The notes: a model not told the origin generated them from the letters alone. Shown: positions 18,342 through 29,115, counted from the first letter of the stretch. The stretch is DNA of 64,000 bases from Nitrincola alkalilacustris (GCF_008973755.1 NZ_WBOM01000006.1:236735-300734); one strand, 5' to 3'. Numbers and translations are program-made.

Positions 18342-19937
18342 TTAGAACTGGTTCATCGTGTTGTCTTTACCGGAGGCCTTCAGTGCGGCATCACCAGAGA
18401 AGTACTCTTTGTGATCGTCGCCCATGTCGGAGCCAGCCATGTTCTGGTGCTTGACGCAGGCGATACCCTGACGGATCTCCTTGCGTTGTACGCCTTCAAC
18501 GTAACCCAGCATACCGGCATCACCGAAGTACTCTTTAGCCAGGTTGTCGGTAGACAGCGCAGCGGTGTGGTAGGTCGGCAGTGTGATCAGGTGATGGAAA
18601 ATACCTGCTTCACGTGATGCATCAGCCTGGAAGGTGCGGATGCGGTTATCTGCCTCAATGGCCAACTCGGTGTTGTCGTACTCGACATTCATCAGGTTAG
18701 CGCGGTCGTAGGCAGATACGTCCTTACCGGCTTCAGCCATGGCATCGAATACCTGCTGGCGGAAGTTAAGAGTCCAGTTGAATGATGGGCTGTTGTTGTA
18801 TACCAGCTTGGCATTCGGTACTTCTTCGCGGATGCGGTTAACCATCTCTGCGATCTGGCCAACGTGCGGCTTCTCGGTTTCGATCCAGAGCAGGTCGGCG
18901 CCATTCTGCAAAGAGGTAACACAGTCCAGTACAACACGGTCAACGCCTGAGTCTTTCTTGAACTGGAACAGGCCAGATGCCAGACGCTTTGGCTTGAGCA
19001 GTTTGCCGTTGGCTTTCACGACCACATCACCGTTGGCGATATCGTCTGCACTGTTGATGTAGTCACCATCCAGGAAGCTGTTGTACTTGTCACCCAAGTC
19101 GCCAGGTTCGTTGGTAACGGCGATCTGCTTGGTCAGGCCAGCACCCAGAGAGTCGGTACGAGCTACGATGATACCGTTATCAACGCCCAGCTCCAGGAAC
19201 GCGTAGCGAACCGCACGGATCTTGGCCAGGAAGTCGGCGTGAGGAACGGTGACTTTACCATCCTGATGGCCGCACTGCTTCTCGTCAGATACCTGGTTCT
19301 CGATCTGGATCGCGCAGGCACCCGCTTCGATCATCTTCTTCGCCAGCAGGTATGTCGCTTCTTCGTTACCGAAACCGGCATCGATATCGGCAATGATCGG
19401 TACTACGTGCGTTTCGAAGTTGTCGATCTTGCTCTGAATCTCTTTTTCCTGAGCAGCATCACCGGCAGCACGGGCTGCGTCCAGCTGGCGGAACAGGCCA
19501 CCCATTTCACGGGCATCTGCCTGGCGCAGGAAGGTGTAGAGCTCTTCGATCAGTGCAGGTACAGAGGTTTTCTCATGCATGGACTGATCAGGCAGCGGGC
19601 CGAAATCTGAACGCAGGGCTGCAATCATCCAGCCGGACAGGTACAGGTAGCGTTTTTTTGTGGTGCCGAAGTGTTTTTTGATCGCGATCAGCTTCTGCTG
19701 TCCGATGAAACCATGCCAGCAACCCAGAGACTGAGTGTAAGCAGCGCTGTTGGCGTCGTACTCAGCCATATCTTTACGCATGATGTCGGCAGTGTATCTG
19801 GCGATATCCAGACCGGTTCTGAAGCGGTTCTGAGCACGCATACGGGCAGCATATTCAGGGTTGATCCCTTCGAATGCAGGACCAAACTCATTTGCCAGTG
19901 TTGCGATGGCGTCGATATCTTTATTGAGAGTAGACAT
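18342..19937 (-). CDS. aceA: isocitrate lyase (long, Pseudomonas-type)
   Basis: Isocitrate lyase splits isocitrate into glyoxylate and succinate, the first step of the glyoxylate shunt needed for growth on acetate and fatty acids. 531 residues, about 100 longer than the E. coli enzyme, as in the Pseudomonas/Acinetobacter subfamily. The catalytic loop reads DEKQCGHQDGK, with Gln in place of the Lys and Leu of the KKCGHL form, normal for this subfamily. IIADIDAGFGNEEA and YNNSPSFNW are also present. The start has AAGGA five to nine bases upstream. aceB/glcB and aceK are not in the window. A palindromic operator candidate lies about 165 bases upstream. Confidence 0.96.
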   Translation of the reverse strand: MSTLNKDIDAIATLANEFGPAFEGINPEYAARMRAQNRFRTGLDIARYTADIMRKDMAEYDANSAAYTQSLGCWHGFIGQQKLIAIKKHFGTTKKRYLYLSGWMIAALRSDFGPLPDQSMHEKTSVPALIEELYTFLRQADAREMGGLFRQLDAARAAGDAAQEKEIQSKIDNFETHVVPIIADIDAGFGNEEATYLLAKKMIEAGACAIQIENQVSDEKQCGHQDGKVTVPHADFLAKIRAVRYAFLELGVDNGIIVARTDSLGAGLTKQIAVTNEPGDLGDKYNSFLDGDYINSADDIANGDVVVKANGKLLKPKRLASGLFQFKKDSGVDRVVLDCVTSLQNGADLLWIETEKPHVGQIAEMVNRIREEVPNAKLVYNNSPSFNWTLNFRQQVFDAMAEAGKDVSAYDRANLMNVEYDNTELAIEADNRIRTFQADASREAGIFHHLITLPTYHTAALSTDNLAKEYFGDAGMLGYVEGVQRKEIRQGIACVKHQNMAGSDMGDDHKEYFSGDAALKASGKDNTMNQF

Positions 19938-20422
19938 GGTTTTTCCTTCTCAAGCTTACTAGTGGAGTAACTGTGGTCATGTACTGTGGAATCTTCATTC
20001 CCGCCGCTGTGCAGACGATGGTCAGTGGCGTTGTGCTGGATGAATAATGCGGTGTTGGCACAGTGGAGTCAAAGCACTTTTTGTGCAGAGCAGCATGGAT
20101 GTAGTCAGACTACACAGCGGTTTGCAGTTCGGGTGTAATTTTATTACAACCTTTCAGGAGCTGCTCTGATTCTTAAAGTGAGTGAAATCGGTACTTATAG
20201 CGAAGAAGGGGTCATAGGTTAGACTTTGGTTTATAAATTAAGCCATGTGTTTTTTTCAAAAACTACAGGAATATAAAACAATATTTTTATTCCAATTAAA
20301 TCTTAATAAAAGTGACTACAAAACTGGGGAAATACGTGGAAGATACTAATTTCAACGGGTTTGCAGTTGTGCCAAGCTGAAAAAGACGCTTTGAGCCGAG
20401 GAGGGCGGGGGAGAAAAATGAA
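19938..20422 (-). promoter_or_regulatory. long aceA upstream region
   Basis: About 485 bases without a credible gene between aceA and the roxA terminator. The part nearest aceA carries the palindrome listed separately. Beyond about 20160 it is strongly AT-rich with several A and T tracts, suggesting curvature or an upstream activating region, but I cannot assign a clear -35/-10 pair. Confidence 0.4.
20100..20114. promoter_or_regulatory. perfect palindrome resembling a HexR/RccR (RpiR-family) operator
   Basis: TGTAGTC-A-GACTACA, 7-base arms around one base, about 165 bases before the aceA start. From memory, gammaproteobacterial HexR and Pseudomonas RccR sites follow a TGTART...AYTACA pattern, and RccR controls aceA in Pseudomonas. 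The match is by eye; no regulator gene is in the window. Confidence 0.55.
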
Positions 20423-20446
20423 CGGGTCTGATGGATGCCAGACCCG
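20423..20446 (-). terminator. terminator of the roxA operon
   Basis: Perfect 8-bp stem (CGGGTCTG / CAGACCCG) with an 8-base loop. On the minus strand it is followed by TTCATTTTTC. It lies 28 bases after the roxA stop. Confidence 0.65.
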
Positions 20447-20473
20447 AATTGTTATTTTCCATGAACGAAAATG

Positions 20474-21697
20474 TTACTCGAACGCCGAGTCAGCTTCTTC
20501 ATCGTCACCGGCATGCAGTAAACCGCGCTTGAGCAGTTCGCATATCAGATGAAGTGATTGTGCATCTGCAACATCATCGAGATCTTCAAGGCTGATGCTG
20601 AGATAGTGTCCAAGATGGGAAGCCAGTACTTTGGCGGCATTGGAGGTCAGTGGGTAGCACTGACCGTCGGCAAACAGCAGGCGTGTCTGATTCTGATCTG
20701 GAAAGCTCTGATCTGGAAAGCTCTGATCCATCCACGCAAGGCGACAGCCTTCGCTTGGGTAGAGGCAGCCACCATCATTCAGGAACGCCAACAGCTCCTC
20801 CTCAGAGACGGAATCACCCGGCTCGGCAGCCAGCTCAGGATATTTCGGTTCGGTAACAAACTCCCCAAACCAGGCAGCAAACAGCTCACGGTTCTGCAGA
20901 ATATCCAGCAGCTCCTGTCTGGCCTTGTCGAGCGCTGCAGCGGTGATCTCGCCCGGGTCCTGCTGCAGTGGCAGGTCGGGATCGCTGTAGCGGGCATCGT
21001 GCCCGAGCCGCTCACCGGCAAAGTCGGAAAAGCCGCGCAGCATCTCGTGATGAGCCGGGGCGCGGAATCCAATAGAGCAGGTGATGCAGTCATCACCAAC
21101 GGCAACACCGTTATGGCCGATCCGGGGTGGCAGATAGAGCATGTCGCCGGGTTCCAGCACCCAGCTCTCTTCGGCTTGCCACTCGGGCAGAATCATCACC
21201 GGTGCATCTTCCCGCCTGGGTGCGTGCTCGTCATAGGTGCCGCCGATCTCCCAGCGACGTTTGCCGCTGGCCTGCAGCAGGAAAACATCGTAGTTGTCAT
21301 AGTGGGGGCCAACGCCACCGCCATCCACGGCATAGCTGATCATCAGGTCATCGATGCGCCAGTTGGGAATAAAGCTGAAACGGCGCAGCAGCTCATGTGC
21401 CTGAGGGGCCCAGTGGTCCACGGCCTGAATCAGCAGTGTCCAGTTGCTCGGCGGTAGTTCGCTGAACACCGCTTCGTCCAGTGGGCCCTGCATCATCTGC
21501 CACTCGTCCTTGTCGGCATCAAAGCGGATCAGTCGCGATTCGACCTCCTCTTCACAGGCCAGGCCAGCGAGCTCATCGGCGCCTACTGGCGAAACAAATC
21601 CGGGGATGGCGTTGCGAATCAGCAGGGGTTTTTTCTGCCAGTAATCACGCAGAAACACTTCTGCACTGATATCGCCAAGCGGGAAGGTTATATTCAC
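20474..21697 (-). CDS. roxA: ribosomal protein uL16 arginine hydroxylase RoxA (YcfD), JmjC-type
   Basis: 407-residue 2-oxoglutarate/Fe(II) oxygenase that hydroxylates an arginine of ribosomal protein L16. The iron-binding triad is visible: His132 and Asp134 in GPHYDNYD and His195 in RIGHNG. The N-terminus DYWQKKPLLIRNAIP is typical. The GTG start overlaps the upstream gene's stop (GTGA). The loop region near residues 330-340 contains a five-residue tandem duplication (SFPDQ twice), caused by a 15-base repeat in the DNA. It is the last gene of a long minus-strand run of translation-related genes. Confidence 0.93.
   Translation of the reverse strand: MNITFPLGDISAEVFLRDYWQKKPLLIRNAIPGFVSPVGADELAGLACEEEVESRLIRFDADKDEWQMMQGPLDEAVFSELPPSNWTLLIQAVDHWAPQAHELLRRFSFIPNWRIDDLMISYAVDGGGVGPHYDNYDVFLLQASGKRRWEIGGTYDEHAPRREDAPVMILPEWQAEESWVLEPGDMLYLPPRIGHNGVAVGDDCITCSIGFRAPAHHEMLRGFSDFAGERLGHDARYSDPDLPLQQDPGEITAAALDKARQELLDILQNRELFAAWFGEFVTEPKYPELAAEPGDSVSEEELLAFLNDGGCLYPSEGCRLAWMDQSFPDQSFPDQNQTRLLFADGQCYPLTSNAAKVLASHLGHYLSISLEDLDDVADAQSLHLICELLKRGLLHAGDDEEADSAFE
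20693..20728. repeat. 15-base tandem duplication inside roxA
   Basis: Two perfect copies of a 15-base unit (20693-20707, 20708-20722) plus six bases of a third. In frame, it duplicates the peptide SFPDQ without disrupting the gene. Confidence 0.9.
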
Positions 21698-21951
21698 TGG
21701 CCTACCAGCTCCTGCAGTTGATCGGCTCTGTCCTGCAGTTCTGCCATCACTTTGCGAACATCTTTGCTGGACAGGGCTGCTGTTCGATCATTTCCAACCA
21801 GGTTTACCAGGCGCTGAATCTCAGCAGCGCACTCCTGCAGGCTGGACAGGTTGTAACCGACGCGTGTCTGGTTGTCTGCGATGGCTTGCAGTTCCTGTTG
21901 TAGCTTTCCGGCTTGTTCAGCCAGGGTGTGAAAGGTGTTTTCCATAGCCAT
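21694..21951 (-). CDS. small predicted coiled-coil protein, function unknown
   Basis: 85 residues, no signal or membrane segment. Heptad-like stretches (LAEQAGKLQQELQAIADN and ELQDRADQLQELVG) suggest an all-helical coiled coil, superficially like SlyX or ZapB types but without recognisable family motifs. It starts 10 bases after trmJ ends and overlaps the roxA start, so it is part of the purB-trmJ-roxA series and is probably co-translated with roxA. Confidence 0.7.
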   Translation of the reverse strand: MAMENTFHTLAEQAGKLQQELQAIADNQTRVGYNLSSLQECAAEIQRLVNLVGNDRTAALSSKDVRKVMAELQDRADQLQELVGQ

Positions 21952-21961
21952 TTACCTTCTT

Positions 21962-22765
21962 TCAGGACTGGTAGGGTGTCTCTATGCCTTGCCTTGATTC
22001 GCTTTTGGCCTGCGCTTCATCACGACCAATCTGGCGCTCGCGTACAAGGCTTTCTTCAACTGCATTGAGGATACCGCGCAGTATGCCAAGTTCGCCACGT
22101 TCAGGGCGTGAGCGATTGAAGTATCGCTTCAGCTTATCCAGAACACGGCCTTCATGCTGAGGAATGATAAAGCTGGTTTTGCGCAGTACTGTTTCGAGAT
22201 GCTCGTAAAACATGGTCATCTCGGACTGAATCGCATGGGGCGCATCGGGTGAGGATTTACCTTTGCTGCTGCTGTCAGTCTTGCGTGCATGGCGATAAAT
22301 CTCATAACAGATCAGTTGCACAGCCTGGGCAATGTTGAGTACCGGATAGTCCGGGTTGGCATCGATATACAGGTGGCGATTACAGGCGAGCATCTCCTGA
22401 TTGTTCAGCCCCGTGGTTTCGCGGCCGAACAGGATCGCTATCTGACCGCCGTGGCTCTCTTCGACAATACTGGCGGCTGCCGATTCAATATCGAGCAGAG
22501 GCAGATCGAAGGTTCTCTCGCGAGCACTGGTGCCGATCACCAGATGGCAATCGGCTATCGCTTCCTCAAGGGTGCCGACCACCTGTGCCTGCTCCAGCAG
22601 ATCCTTGGCGCCGGCAGCACGTGAGGTGGCTTCCGGATCGGGAAAAATACGAGGTTCAACCAGAACAAGTTGAGATAACCCCATGTTTTTCATCGCTCTG
22701 GCAGCAGCTCCGATATTGCCCGGATGAAAGGTGTTGATCAGAACAATACGGACGTTGCTGAGCAT
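21962..22765 (-). CDS. trmJ: tRNA (cytidine/uridine-32-2'-O)-methyltransferase TrmJ
   Basis: 267-residue SPOUT methyltransferase that 2'-O-methylates nucleotide 32 in the anticodon loop. The N-terminus IRIVL... (here VRIVLINTFHPGNIGAAARAMKN in the gene) is the family signature. SPOUT motifs FGRETTGLNNQEM and the knot-forming YPVLNIAQAVQLICYE are present. The C-terminal extension LKRYFNRSRPERGELGIL matches E. coli TrmJ. It lies six bases after purB, a different location from the suhB/iscR neighbourhood of E. coli. Assignment over the related TrmL is supported by the C-terminal extension. Confidence 0.9.
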   Translation of the reverse strand: MLSNVRIVLINTFHPGNIGAAARAMKNMGLSQLVLVEPRIFPDPEATSRAAGAKDLLEQAQVVGTLEEAIADCHLVIGTSARERTFDLPLLDIESAAASIVEESHGGQIAILFGRETTGLNNQEMLACNRHLYIDANPDYPVLNIAQAVQLICYEIYRHARKTDSSSKGKSSPDAPHAIQSEMTMFYEHLETVLRKTSFIIPQHEGRVLDKLKRYFNRSRPERGELGILRGILNAVEESLVRERQIGRDEAQAKSESRQGIETPYQS

Positions 22766-22771
22766 GGTCGA

Positions 22772-24145
<1,374 letters not shown>

Positions 24146-24279
24146 TCACTTTAGCTGTTGTGTCAGAAGGCGGGTATTATAACTGAAAAGCCCGCGGATG
24201 GGCCAAGGAAGCCTCCGAATAACGCTGCGATTGTCTGTGAAGGGATCGACAGGGTCGTTCGGAGGCGAGGATCAGTTGT

Positions 24280-24960
24280 TCAGCGGCGAGCCATAATCCG
24301 TTGCAGGGATGGGCGCACGCGGGTCTTGAAGAGAAACATGTGCCAGCGTTTGCCGCCGACTTGGCGCCAGAGCAAGGCGGAGCGGATCGATGCCAGCAGC
24401 AGGGCGCGGATCTTGGCGGCGTTCTCGGAGTTCTGCAGGTGGCGCGGATCACCGCTTACCTGAATTCTGAAGCTGAAAGTACTGATGGTATCCTGATACA
24501 GTCCGGCCAGGCCTGCAATCACATTGCTGTGTGTATAGATGGTCGGGTTGGGGTGCGCCTGACCCTCTTCCGAATGGTCGGGATTGAAGTAACGAGCTTT
24601 CTGCTCCAGCTGATCCATGCGCTGCCCGATAGTTTTCATCATCTCGGGGTTGGCGCTCAGCTTGCGCTCCAGGTGCAGGGCGCTCAGGGCATAGCGCATC
24701 ACATCTGCATTGTGTTGATTCTTTTTCTTTTCAACAAGATCCTGAAGATTTCTCAGGCCAAGGCTGAGGTTGTATGGCAGGTCTTTAACACCGCCGAAAA
24801 CATCTTCAGTTACCTCAGGAGAGTTGATGAAAAGGCTCTGAATGCAGGTTTCAAAACTGTTCTGCGGAATCATGCCGCGCTTGGCGATCTGCTCCACGAG
24901 ACTGGCTGCCTGGAAGATCCCGGCCAGCGCAATCGTTTGTTCATCTTGTTGTCTTGACAT
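24280..24960 (-). CDS. hflD: high frequency lysogenization protein HflD homologue
   Basis: 226 residues, all-helical, peripheral inner-membrane protein family. In E. coli HflD binds the lambda CII protein and lowers lysogenisation; its general role is unclear. The ATG at 24960 (MSRQQDEQTIALAGIFQAA) matches family N-termini; an upstream TTG adds one residue. Characteristic are the AGIFQAASLV start and PTIYTHSNVIAGLAGLYQ near residue 140. Identity is supported strongly by its place between mnmA and purB. Confidence 0.9.
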   Translation of the reverse strand: MSRQQDEQTIALAGIFQAASLVEQIAKRGMIPQNSFETCIQSLFINSPEVTEDVFGGVKDLPYNLSLGLRNLQDLVEKKKNQHNADVMRYALSALHLERKLSANPEMMKTIGQRMDQLEQKARYFNPDHSEEGQAHPNPTIYTHSNVIAGLAGLYQDTISTFSFRIQVSGDPRHLQNSENAAKIRALLLASIRSALLWRQVGGKRWHMFLFKTRVRPSLQRIMARR

Positions 24961-24972
24961 CAAAACTCCAGA

Positions 24973-26076
24973 TTATCGATTCTTTGGGCTGGTGTGTTCA
25001 ATCACACCACCACCCAGGCACTGATCATCACGATAAAAAACGACAGACTGACCGGGCGTGACGGCACGTTGTGGTGTGTCAAAGTGCACGATATAGCCCA
25101 GCTCAGGATGCATCTCCACCCGGCAGGCCTGGTCAGGCTGCCGGTAGCGAACCTTAGCCTTGCATGTCAGTGGCAGTTGCGGCGGCTCATTGATCCAGAA
25201 AATATCGCTCAGGCTCAACCATTCGGAATACAGCATCGGGTGCTGCTGGCCCTGAACAGCGATCAGAACATTTCGCTCCAGATCCTTTTCGGCCGAGAAC
25301 CAGGGTTCTTCGGGATAGTTTTTCAGGCCGCCAATGCCCAGCCCCTGACGCTGGCCGATTGTATAGTACATTAAACCCTGATGGTCGCCGATCACATCGC
25401 CATCAGGGGTTTCGATCTTGCCCGGCTGAGCGGGCAGGTACTGCTGCAGAAAGTCGCGAAAGCGCCGTTCACCGATAAAGCAGATGCCGGTGCTGTCCTT
25501 CTTGTCATGTGTGACCAGATCATGCTCTTCAGCCAGCGTGCGCACGGCGGGTTTTTCCAGCTCGCCGACTGGGAAAAGGGTCTGTTGCAGTTGCTCTTCA
25601 CCGACCTGGTGCAGAAAATAGCTCTGATCCTTGTTCTGATCCAGCCCCTTGAGCAGGCAGGTGTGCCCATCCCGCTCACCTCTGCGAACATAGTGTCCGG
25701 TGGCGATCAGGTCAGCACCAAGCACCTTTGCATAGTCGAGAAAGGCTTTGAACTTGATCTCACGATTACACAGGATATCAGGATTGGGGGTTCGGCCAGC
25801 CTTGTACTCGGTCAGAAAGTGTTCGAATACATTGTCCCAGTACTCAGCAGCAAAGTTGGCGGTGTGCAGTTTGATGCCCAGCTTGTCACAGACGGCCTGA
25901 GCGTCGGCCAGATCCTGCATCGCGGTGCAGTACTCTGTGCCGTCATCCTCCTCCCAGTTTTTCATGAACAGGCCTTCGACCTGATAGCCCTGCTGCATCA
26001 ACAGCAGTGCAGAGACTGAGGAATCGACACCGCCGGACATGCCGACGATAACTTTCTGGTTTGAAGGATCTGTCAT
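24973..26076 (-). CDS. mnmA: tRNA-specific 2-thiouridylase MnmA
   Basis: MnmA inserts sulfur at position 2 of the wobble uridine in tRNA-Lys, -Glu and -Gln. 367 residues. The PP-loop SGGVDSS is at 14-20. Catalytic Cys103 is in [12 protein letters not shown] and the persulfide-carrying Cys199 in [11 protein letters not shown]. The spacing of the two cysteines is typical. It is 12 bases upstream of hflD, co-transcribed, in the conserved mnmA-hflD-purB order. Confidence 0.97.
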   Translation of the reverse strand: MTDPSNQKVIVGMSGGVDSSVSALLLMQQGYQVEGLFMKNWEEDDGTEYCTAMQDLADAQAVCDKLGIKLHTANFAAEYWDNVFEHFLTEYKAGRTPNPDILCNREIKFKAFLDYAKVLGADLIATGHYVRRGERDGHTCLLKGLDQNKDQSYFLHQVGEEQLQQTLFPVGELEKPAVRTLAEEHDLVTHDKKDSTGICFIGERRFRDFLQQYLPAQPGKIETPDGDVIGDHQGLMYYTIGQRQGLGIGGLKNYPEEPWFSAEKDLERNVLIAVQGQQHPMLYSEWLSLSDIFWINEPPQLPLTCKAKVRYRQPDQACRVEMHPELGYIVHFDTPQRAVTPGQSVVFYRDDQCLGGGVIEHTSPKNR

Positions 26077-26194
26077 GATAACGTTACTGGATCTGGCCTG
26101 TGATTGATTGACTGTAAAATAATGGGTTGCTAAATAAGTCGCTATATAAAACCGGGCGCAATATTAGCATGTATCGAGCTGCTGAGTCAGGGCT

Positions 26195-26860
26195 TTAGCG
26201 TTGTTGTCTGGGCGCTGCTCTGGTTCTGGACCTGGTGTTTTTCGCAACCGATCTGGTGCCAGCTTTGGTGGACCCAGTGTTGGTTGGAGCCTTGGGTAGG
26301 TGAATCTGTTCCCGGCGCGTTTCGCCCGGTGCTAGATTGTCCAGTGTCCAGTTACCGATCGCATAGCGGATCAGGCGCAGAGTAGGGTAGCCGACGGCAG
26401 CAGTCATGCGCCTGACCTGCCGATTGCGCCCTTCACTTATTCTCAGCTCCAGCCAACTGGTAGGCTGCGAAAGGCGTGTGCGAATCGGTGGCGTGCGTGG
26501 CCAGATGTCGGGTTCCTCCATTCTGCGTGCCTTGGCCGGGCGAGTGGGTCCATCATTGAGCAAAACACCGCTTTGCAGTTGCTCAATCGCTTCATCCGAT
26601 ATTTCACCATCGACCTGAGCCCAGTAGGTTTTTTCCAGCTTGAACTTTGGGTTGGCCAGTCGGTGCTGAACCTGTCCGTCGTCAGTCAGAATCAGTAGTC
26701 CCTCTGAGTCGTAATCCAGGCGCCCGGCAGCATAAAACCCCGGCTCGCGGATATAATCGGCAAGCGTGCTGCGGCCCTCGTTATCAGTGAAAACGCTCAT
26801 TACACGGAAGGGTTTGTTGAAAAGCAGTATGTTCGACATTGGTCTGAGGGCCGGTTGCAT
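26195..26860 (-). CDS. rluE: 23S rRNA pseudouridine 2457 synthase RluE
   Basis: 221 residues, RsuA-subfamily pseudouridine synthase without an S4 domain, like E. coli RluE. The catalytic Asp is in GRLDYDSEGLLILTDDG; SEGRNRQVRRMTAAVGYPTLRL is the family's motif III. The C-terminal tail is basic and low in complexity (RSRTRAAPRQQR). Start ambiguous: the first ATG (26860) or the ATG opening MSNILLFNKPF (26839), which fits homologues better; neither has a good ribosome binding site. It is divergent from icd, as in E. coli. Confidence 0.92.
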   Translation of the reverse strand: MQPALRPMSNILLFNKPFRVMSVFTDNEGRSTLADYIREPGFYAAGRLDYDSEGLLILTDDGQVQHRLANPKFKLEKTYWAQVDGEISDEAIEQLQSGVLLNDGPTRPAKARRMEEPDIWPRTPPIRTRLSQPTSWLELRISEGRNRQVRRMTAAVGYPTLRLIRYAIGNWTLDNLAPGETRREQIHLPKAPTNTGSTKAGTRSVAKNTRSRTRAAPRQQR

Positions 26861-26896
26861 GGGTCTATTTTCAGTAACAGGGGGCTACCCTTAGTG

Positions 26897-26902
26897 TATA
26901 AT
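26897..26902 (+). promoter_or_regulatory. -10 element of icd
   Basis: Perfect TATAAT preceded by TG, 48 bases before the icd start. The -35, 17 bases upstream, is weak (GTAACA). The icd ribosome binding site GTGGAG follows. Confidence 0.5.
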
Positions 26903-26949
26903 TACCGCCGCAGACGATAATTCTACGAATACTACTAGTGGAGTAAAGA

Positions 26950-28206
26950 ATGGGATATCAGAATATTCAGGTACCGGCAGAGGGTGAAAAGATTACCGTT
27001 AATGCGGACTTTTCCCTGAATGTCCCAAACAATCCGATCATACCCTATATCGAAGGGGATGGAATCGGGGTAGATGTTTCCCCTGTGATGATTAACGTTG
27101 TTGATGCGGCTGTTGAAAAGGCATATGGCGGCGAGCGTAAAATCGCGTGGATGGAAGTCTACGCGGGCGAGAAAGCAACGCAGGTTTATGACCAGGATAC
27201 CTGGCTCCCGGAAGAAACTCTGGCAGCCTTCAAAGAATTTGTTGTTGGCATCAAAGGGCCTCTGACGACTCCCGTTGGCGGTGGTATTCGTTCACTCAAC
27301 GTTGCGCTGCGTCAGGAGCTGGATCTGTACGTTTGTCAGCGCCCTGTTCGCTGGTTCGAAGGCGTGCCAAGCCCGGTTAAAAAGCCAGGTGACGTTGACA
27401 TGGTGATCTACCGCGAAAACTCCGAAGATATCTATGCAGGTGTCGAGTGGAAAGCGGGTTCTCCAGAAGCCACAAAAGTGATCAAGTTCCTGACCGAAGA
27501 GATGGGCGTTACCAAGATCCGTTTCACCGATATGTGCGGTATCGGTATCAAGCCGGTTTCTGAAGCAGGTACCAAGCGCCTGGTTCGCAAGGCCCTGCAG
27601 TATGCTGTCGATAACGACCGTCGTTCTGTGACGCTGGTTCATAAAGGCAACATCATGAAGTTCACCGAAGGTGCCTTCAAGGATTGGGGTTATGAGCTGG
27701 CTGCAGAGGAGTTTGGTGCTCAGTTGCTGGACGGCGGCCCGTGGATGACTTTCAAGAGCCCGAAAACCGGCAAGGAGATCGTTGTTAAAGACGTGATCGC
27801 TGATGCGATGTTGCAGCAGATCCTGCTGCGCCCTGCCGAGTACGACGTGGTTGCGACGCTGAACCTGAACGGTGACTACCTGTCTGATGCTCTGGCTGCA
27901 GAAGTCGGTGGTATCGGTATCGCTCCGGGTGCCAACCTCTCAGACAACGTTGCGATTTTCGAAGCAACTCACGGTACAGCACCCAAGTACGCTGGCAAGG
28001 ATCAGGTTAACCCTGGTTCTGTTATCCTGTCTGCCGAAATGATGCTGCGTCATATGGGCTGGATCGAGGCGGCTGATCTGATCATCAAGGGTATGGATGG
28101 TGCGATTTCCGCCAAGACAGTGACCTATGATTTTGAACGTCTGATGGAGGGTGCTACCCTGCTGAAGTCTTCCGAGTTCGGTCAGGCTATCATCAACAAG
28201 ATGTAA
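26950..28206 (+). CDS. icd: isocitrate dehydrogenase (NADP+)
   Basis: 418-residue homodimeric TCA-cycle enzyme converting isocitrate to 2-oxoglutarate and CO2. The E. coli-type sequence is clear: [12 protein letters not shown], the substrate loop [19 protein letters not shown] with Ser115, equivalent to the Ser that AceK phosphorylates, and the NADP-binding region [14 protein letters not shown]. It competes with AceA, also in this window, at the isocitrate branch point. aceK itself is not here, so phosphorylation control cannot be confirmed. Followed by a strong bidirectional terminator. Confidence 0.98.
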   Translation: MGYQNIQVPAEGEKITVNADFSLNVPNNPIIPYIEGDGIGVDVSPVMINVVDAAVEKAYGGERKIAWMEVYAGEKATQVYDQDTWLPEETLAAFKEFVVGIKGPLTTPVGGGIRSLNVALRQELDLYVCQRPVRWFEGVPSPVKKPGDVDMVIYRENSEDIYAGVEWKAGSPEATKVIKFLTEEMGVTKIRFTDMCGIGIKPVSEAGTKRLVRKALQYAVDNDRRSVTLVHKGNIMKFTEGAFKDWGYELAAEEFGAQLLDGGPWMTFKSPKTGKEIVVKDVIADAMLQQILLRPAEYDVVATLNLNGDYLSDALAAEVGGIGIAPGANLSDNVAIFEATHGTAPKYAGKDQVNPGSVILSAEMMLRHMGWIEAADLIIKGMDGAISAKTVTYDFERLMEGATLLKSSEFGQAIINKM

Positions 28207-28262
28207 TAGTCCGCATGCAGAGGGTGTCGGACACTCTCTGTAGAGCGCTCTGTAGAGAGCTG

Positions 28263-28288
28263 AAAAAGCCAGCAACAGCTGGCTTTTT
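28263..28288 (+). terminator. bidirectional terminator between icd and cspD
   Basis: Perfect 11-bp stem AAAAAGCCAGC / GCTGGCTTTTT with loop AACA. Flanking T and A runs suit both icd (plus) and cspD (minus, ending at 28299). Confidence 0.9.
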
Positions 28289-28298
28289 ACGATGTGTG

Positions 28299-28505
28299 TT
28301 ACTCCAGGGGGCGGATGTTGACTGCGTGCAGTCCCTTGGGGCCTTCCTGGGTTTCAAATTGAACTGCCTGACCAGCGCGAAGGCTTTTATACCCTTCGGC
28401 AATGATCGCTGAAAAATGAGCGAAGAGCTCCTCTTCACTCGCCTCAGACAGGATGAAACCATAGCCCTTGGCGTTATTGAACCACTTGACTTTTCCAGTG
28501 TGCAT
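28299..28505 (-). CDS. cspD: cold shock-like protein CspD
   Basis: 68-residue single-stranded nucleic acid-binding OB fold. RNP1 appears as KGYGFI and RNP2 as ELFAHF; the N-terminus MHTGKVKWFNNAKG is standard. Position beside clpS-clpA and divergent from it is the conserved cspD location; in E. coli CspD inhibits DNA replication in stationary phase. Assignment as CspD rather than another Csp rests on the context and the ELFAHFSAI segment. Confidence 0.93.
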   Translation of the reverse strand: MHTGKVKWFNNAKGYGFILSEASEEELFAHFSAIIAEGYKSLRAGQAVQFETQEGPKGLHAVNIRPLE

Positions 28506-28770
28506 CGGTCACTCCCATGTTTCCCTTGCCTGAAAGCCTGTCGCAAGCAGACAGGCCCGACCACTCATGCTCCACGTCAGAAAAAATTACGTAACATCCG
28601 GCGTGTTGCTTTACATCCTTGCAGGGACTGCAGATACTTTAGTTATCACTCCCACGGTTTAAATTATATTACTTAAGCCCCATATCACAACCTATATAAA
28701 TGTATTTCTAATGTTCGACAACGACGCTGATACGACTATGCTGATAGATAGAAGGGGTGCCATCATCAGA

Positions 28771-29100
28771 ATGAGCTCCAAAGACGATGAGCACGAGGGC
28801 CAGAAAGACGGTAATCTTGCCACCGCCGAGACCAGGCCGGAGATCAAGAAGCCGCCGATGTACAGAGTGGTTCTGTTGAACGACGACTATACGCCCATGG
28901 ATTTTGTAATTGAGGTGCTGATGATTTTTTTCAACCTGCACAGGGAGAAGGCGACGCAGGTGATGTTGGCAGTCCATACTCAAGGGAAAGGCGTCTGTGG
29001 CGTCTATACTCGTGATGTGGCTGAAACTAAAGCTGCTCAAGTGAATCAATATGCCAGACACAACCGACACCCATTGCTTTGCGAAATTGAGCCGGTATAG
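28771..29100 (+). CDS. clpS: ATP-dependent Clp protease adaptor ClpS
   Basis: ClpS delivers proteins with N-degrons (Leu, Phe, Trp, Tyr) to ClpAP. 109 residues from the ATG opening [10 protein letters not shown]; an earlier in-frame ATG gives 20 extra residues not found in the family. The core [21 protein letters not shown] contains the ligand-binding Asn-Asp-Asp and Met. [17 protein letters not shown] follows. The gene is 15 bases before clpA. The leucyltransferases bpt and aat, which create such degrons, are about 3 kb downstream. Confidence 0.96.
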   Translation: MSSKDDEHEGQKDGNLATAETRPEIKKPPMYRVVLLNDDYTPMDFVIEVLMIFFNLHREKATQVMLAVHTQGKGVCGVYTRDVAETKAAQVNQYARHNRHPLLCEIEPV

Positions 29101-29115
29101 AGAGGGGTTGCAGCC

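Noticed and set aside
20558..21457. 299-codon plus-strand open frame
   Set aside because: Antisense to roxA, which has intact catalytic motifs; the frame carries the shadow of the SFPDQ duplication.
28209..28260. Short repeats around CTCTGTAGAG after icd, suggesting a mobile or REP-type element
   Set aside because: Only two short copies next to the icd terminator, with no flanking duplication or transposase; likely local slippage.
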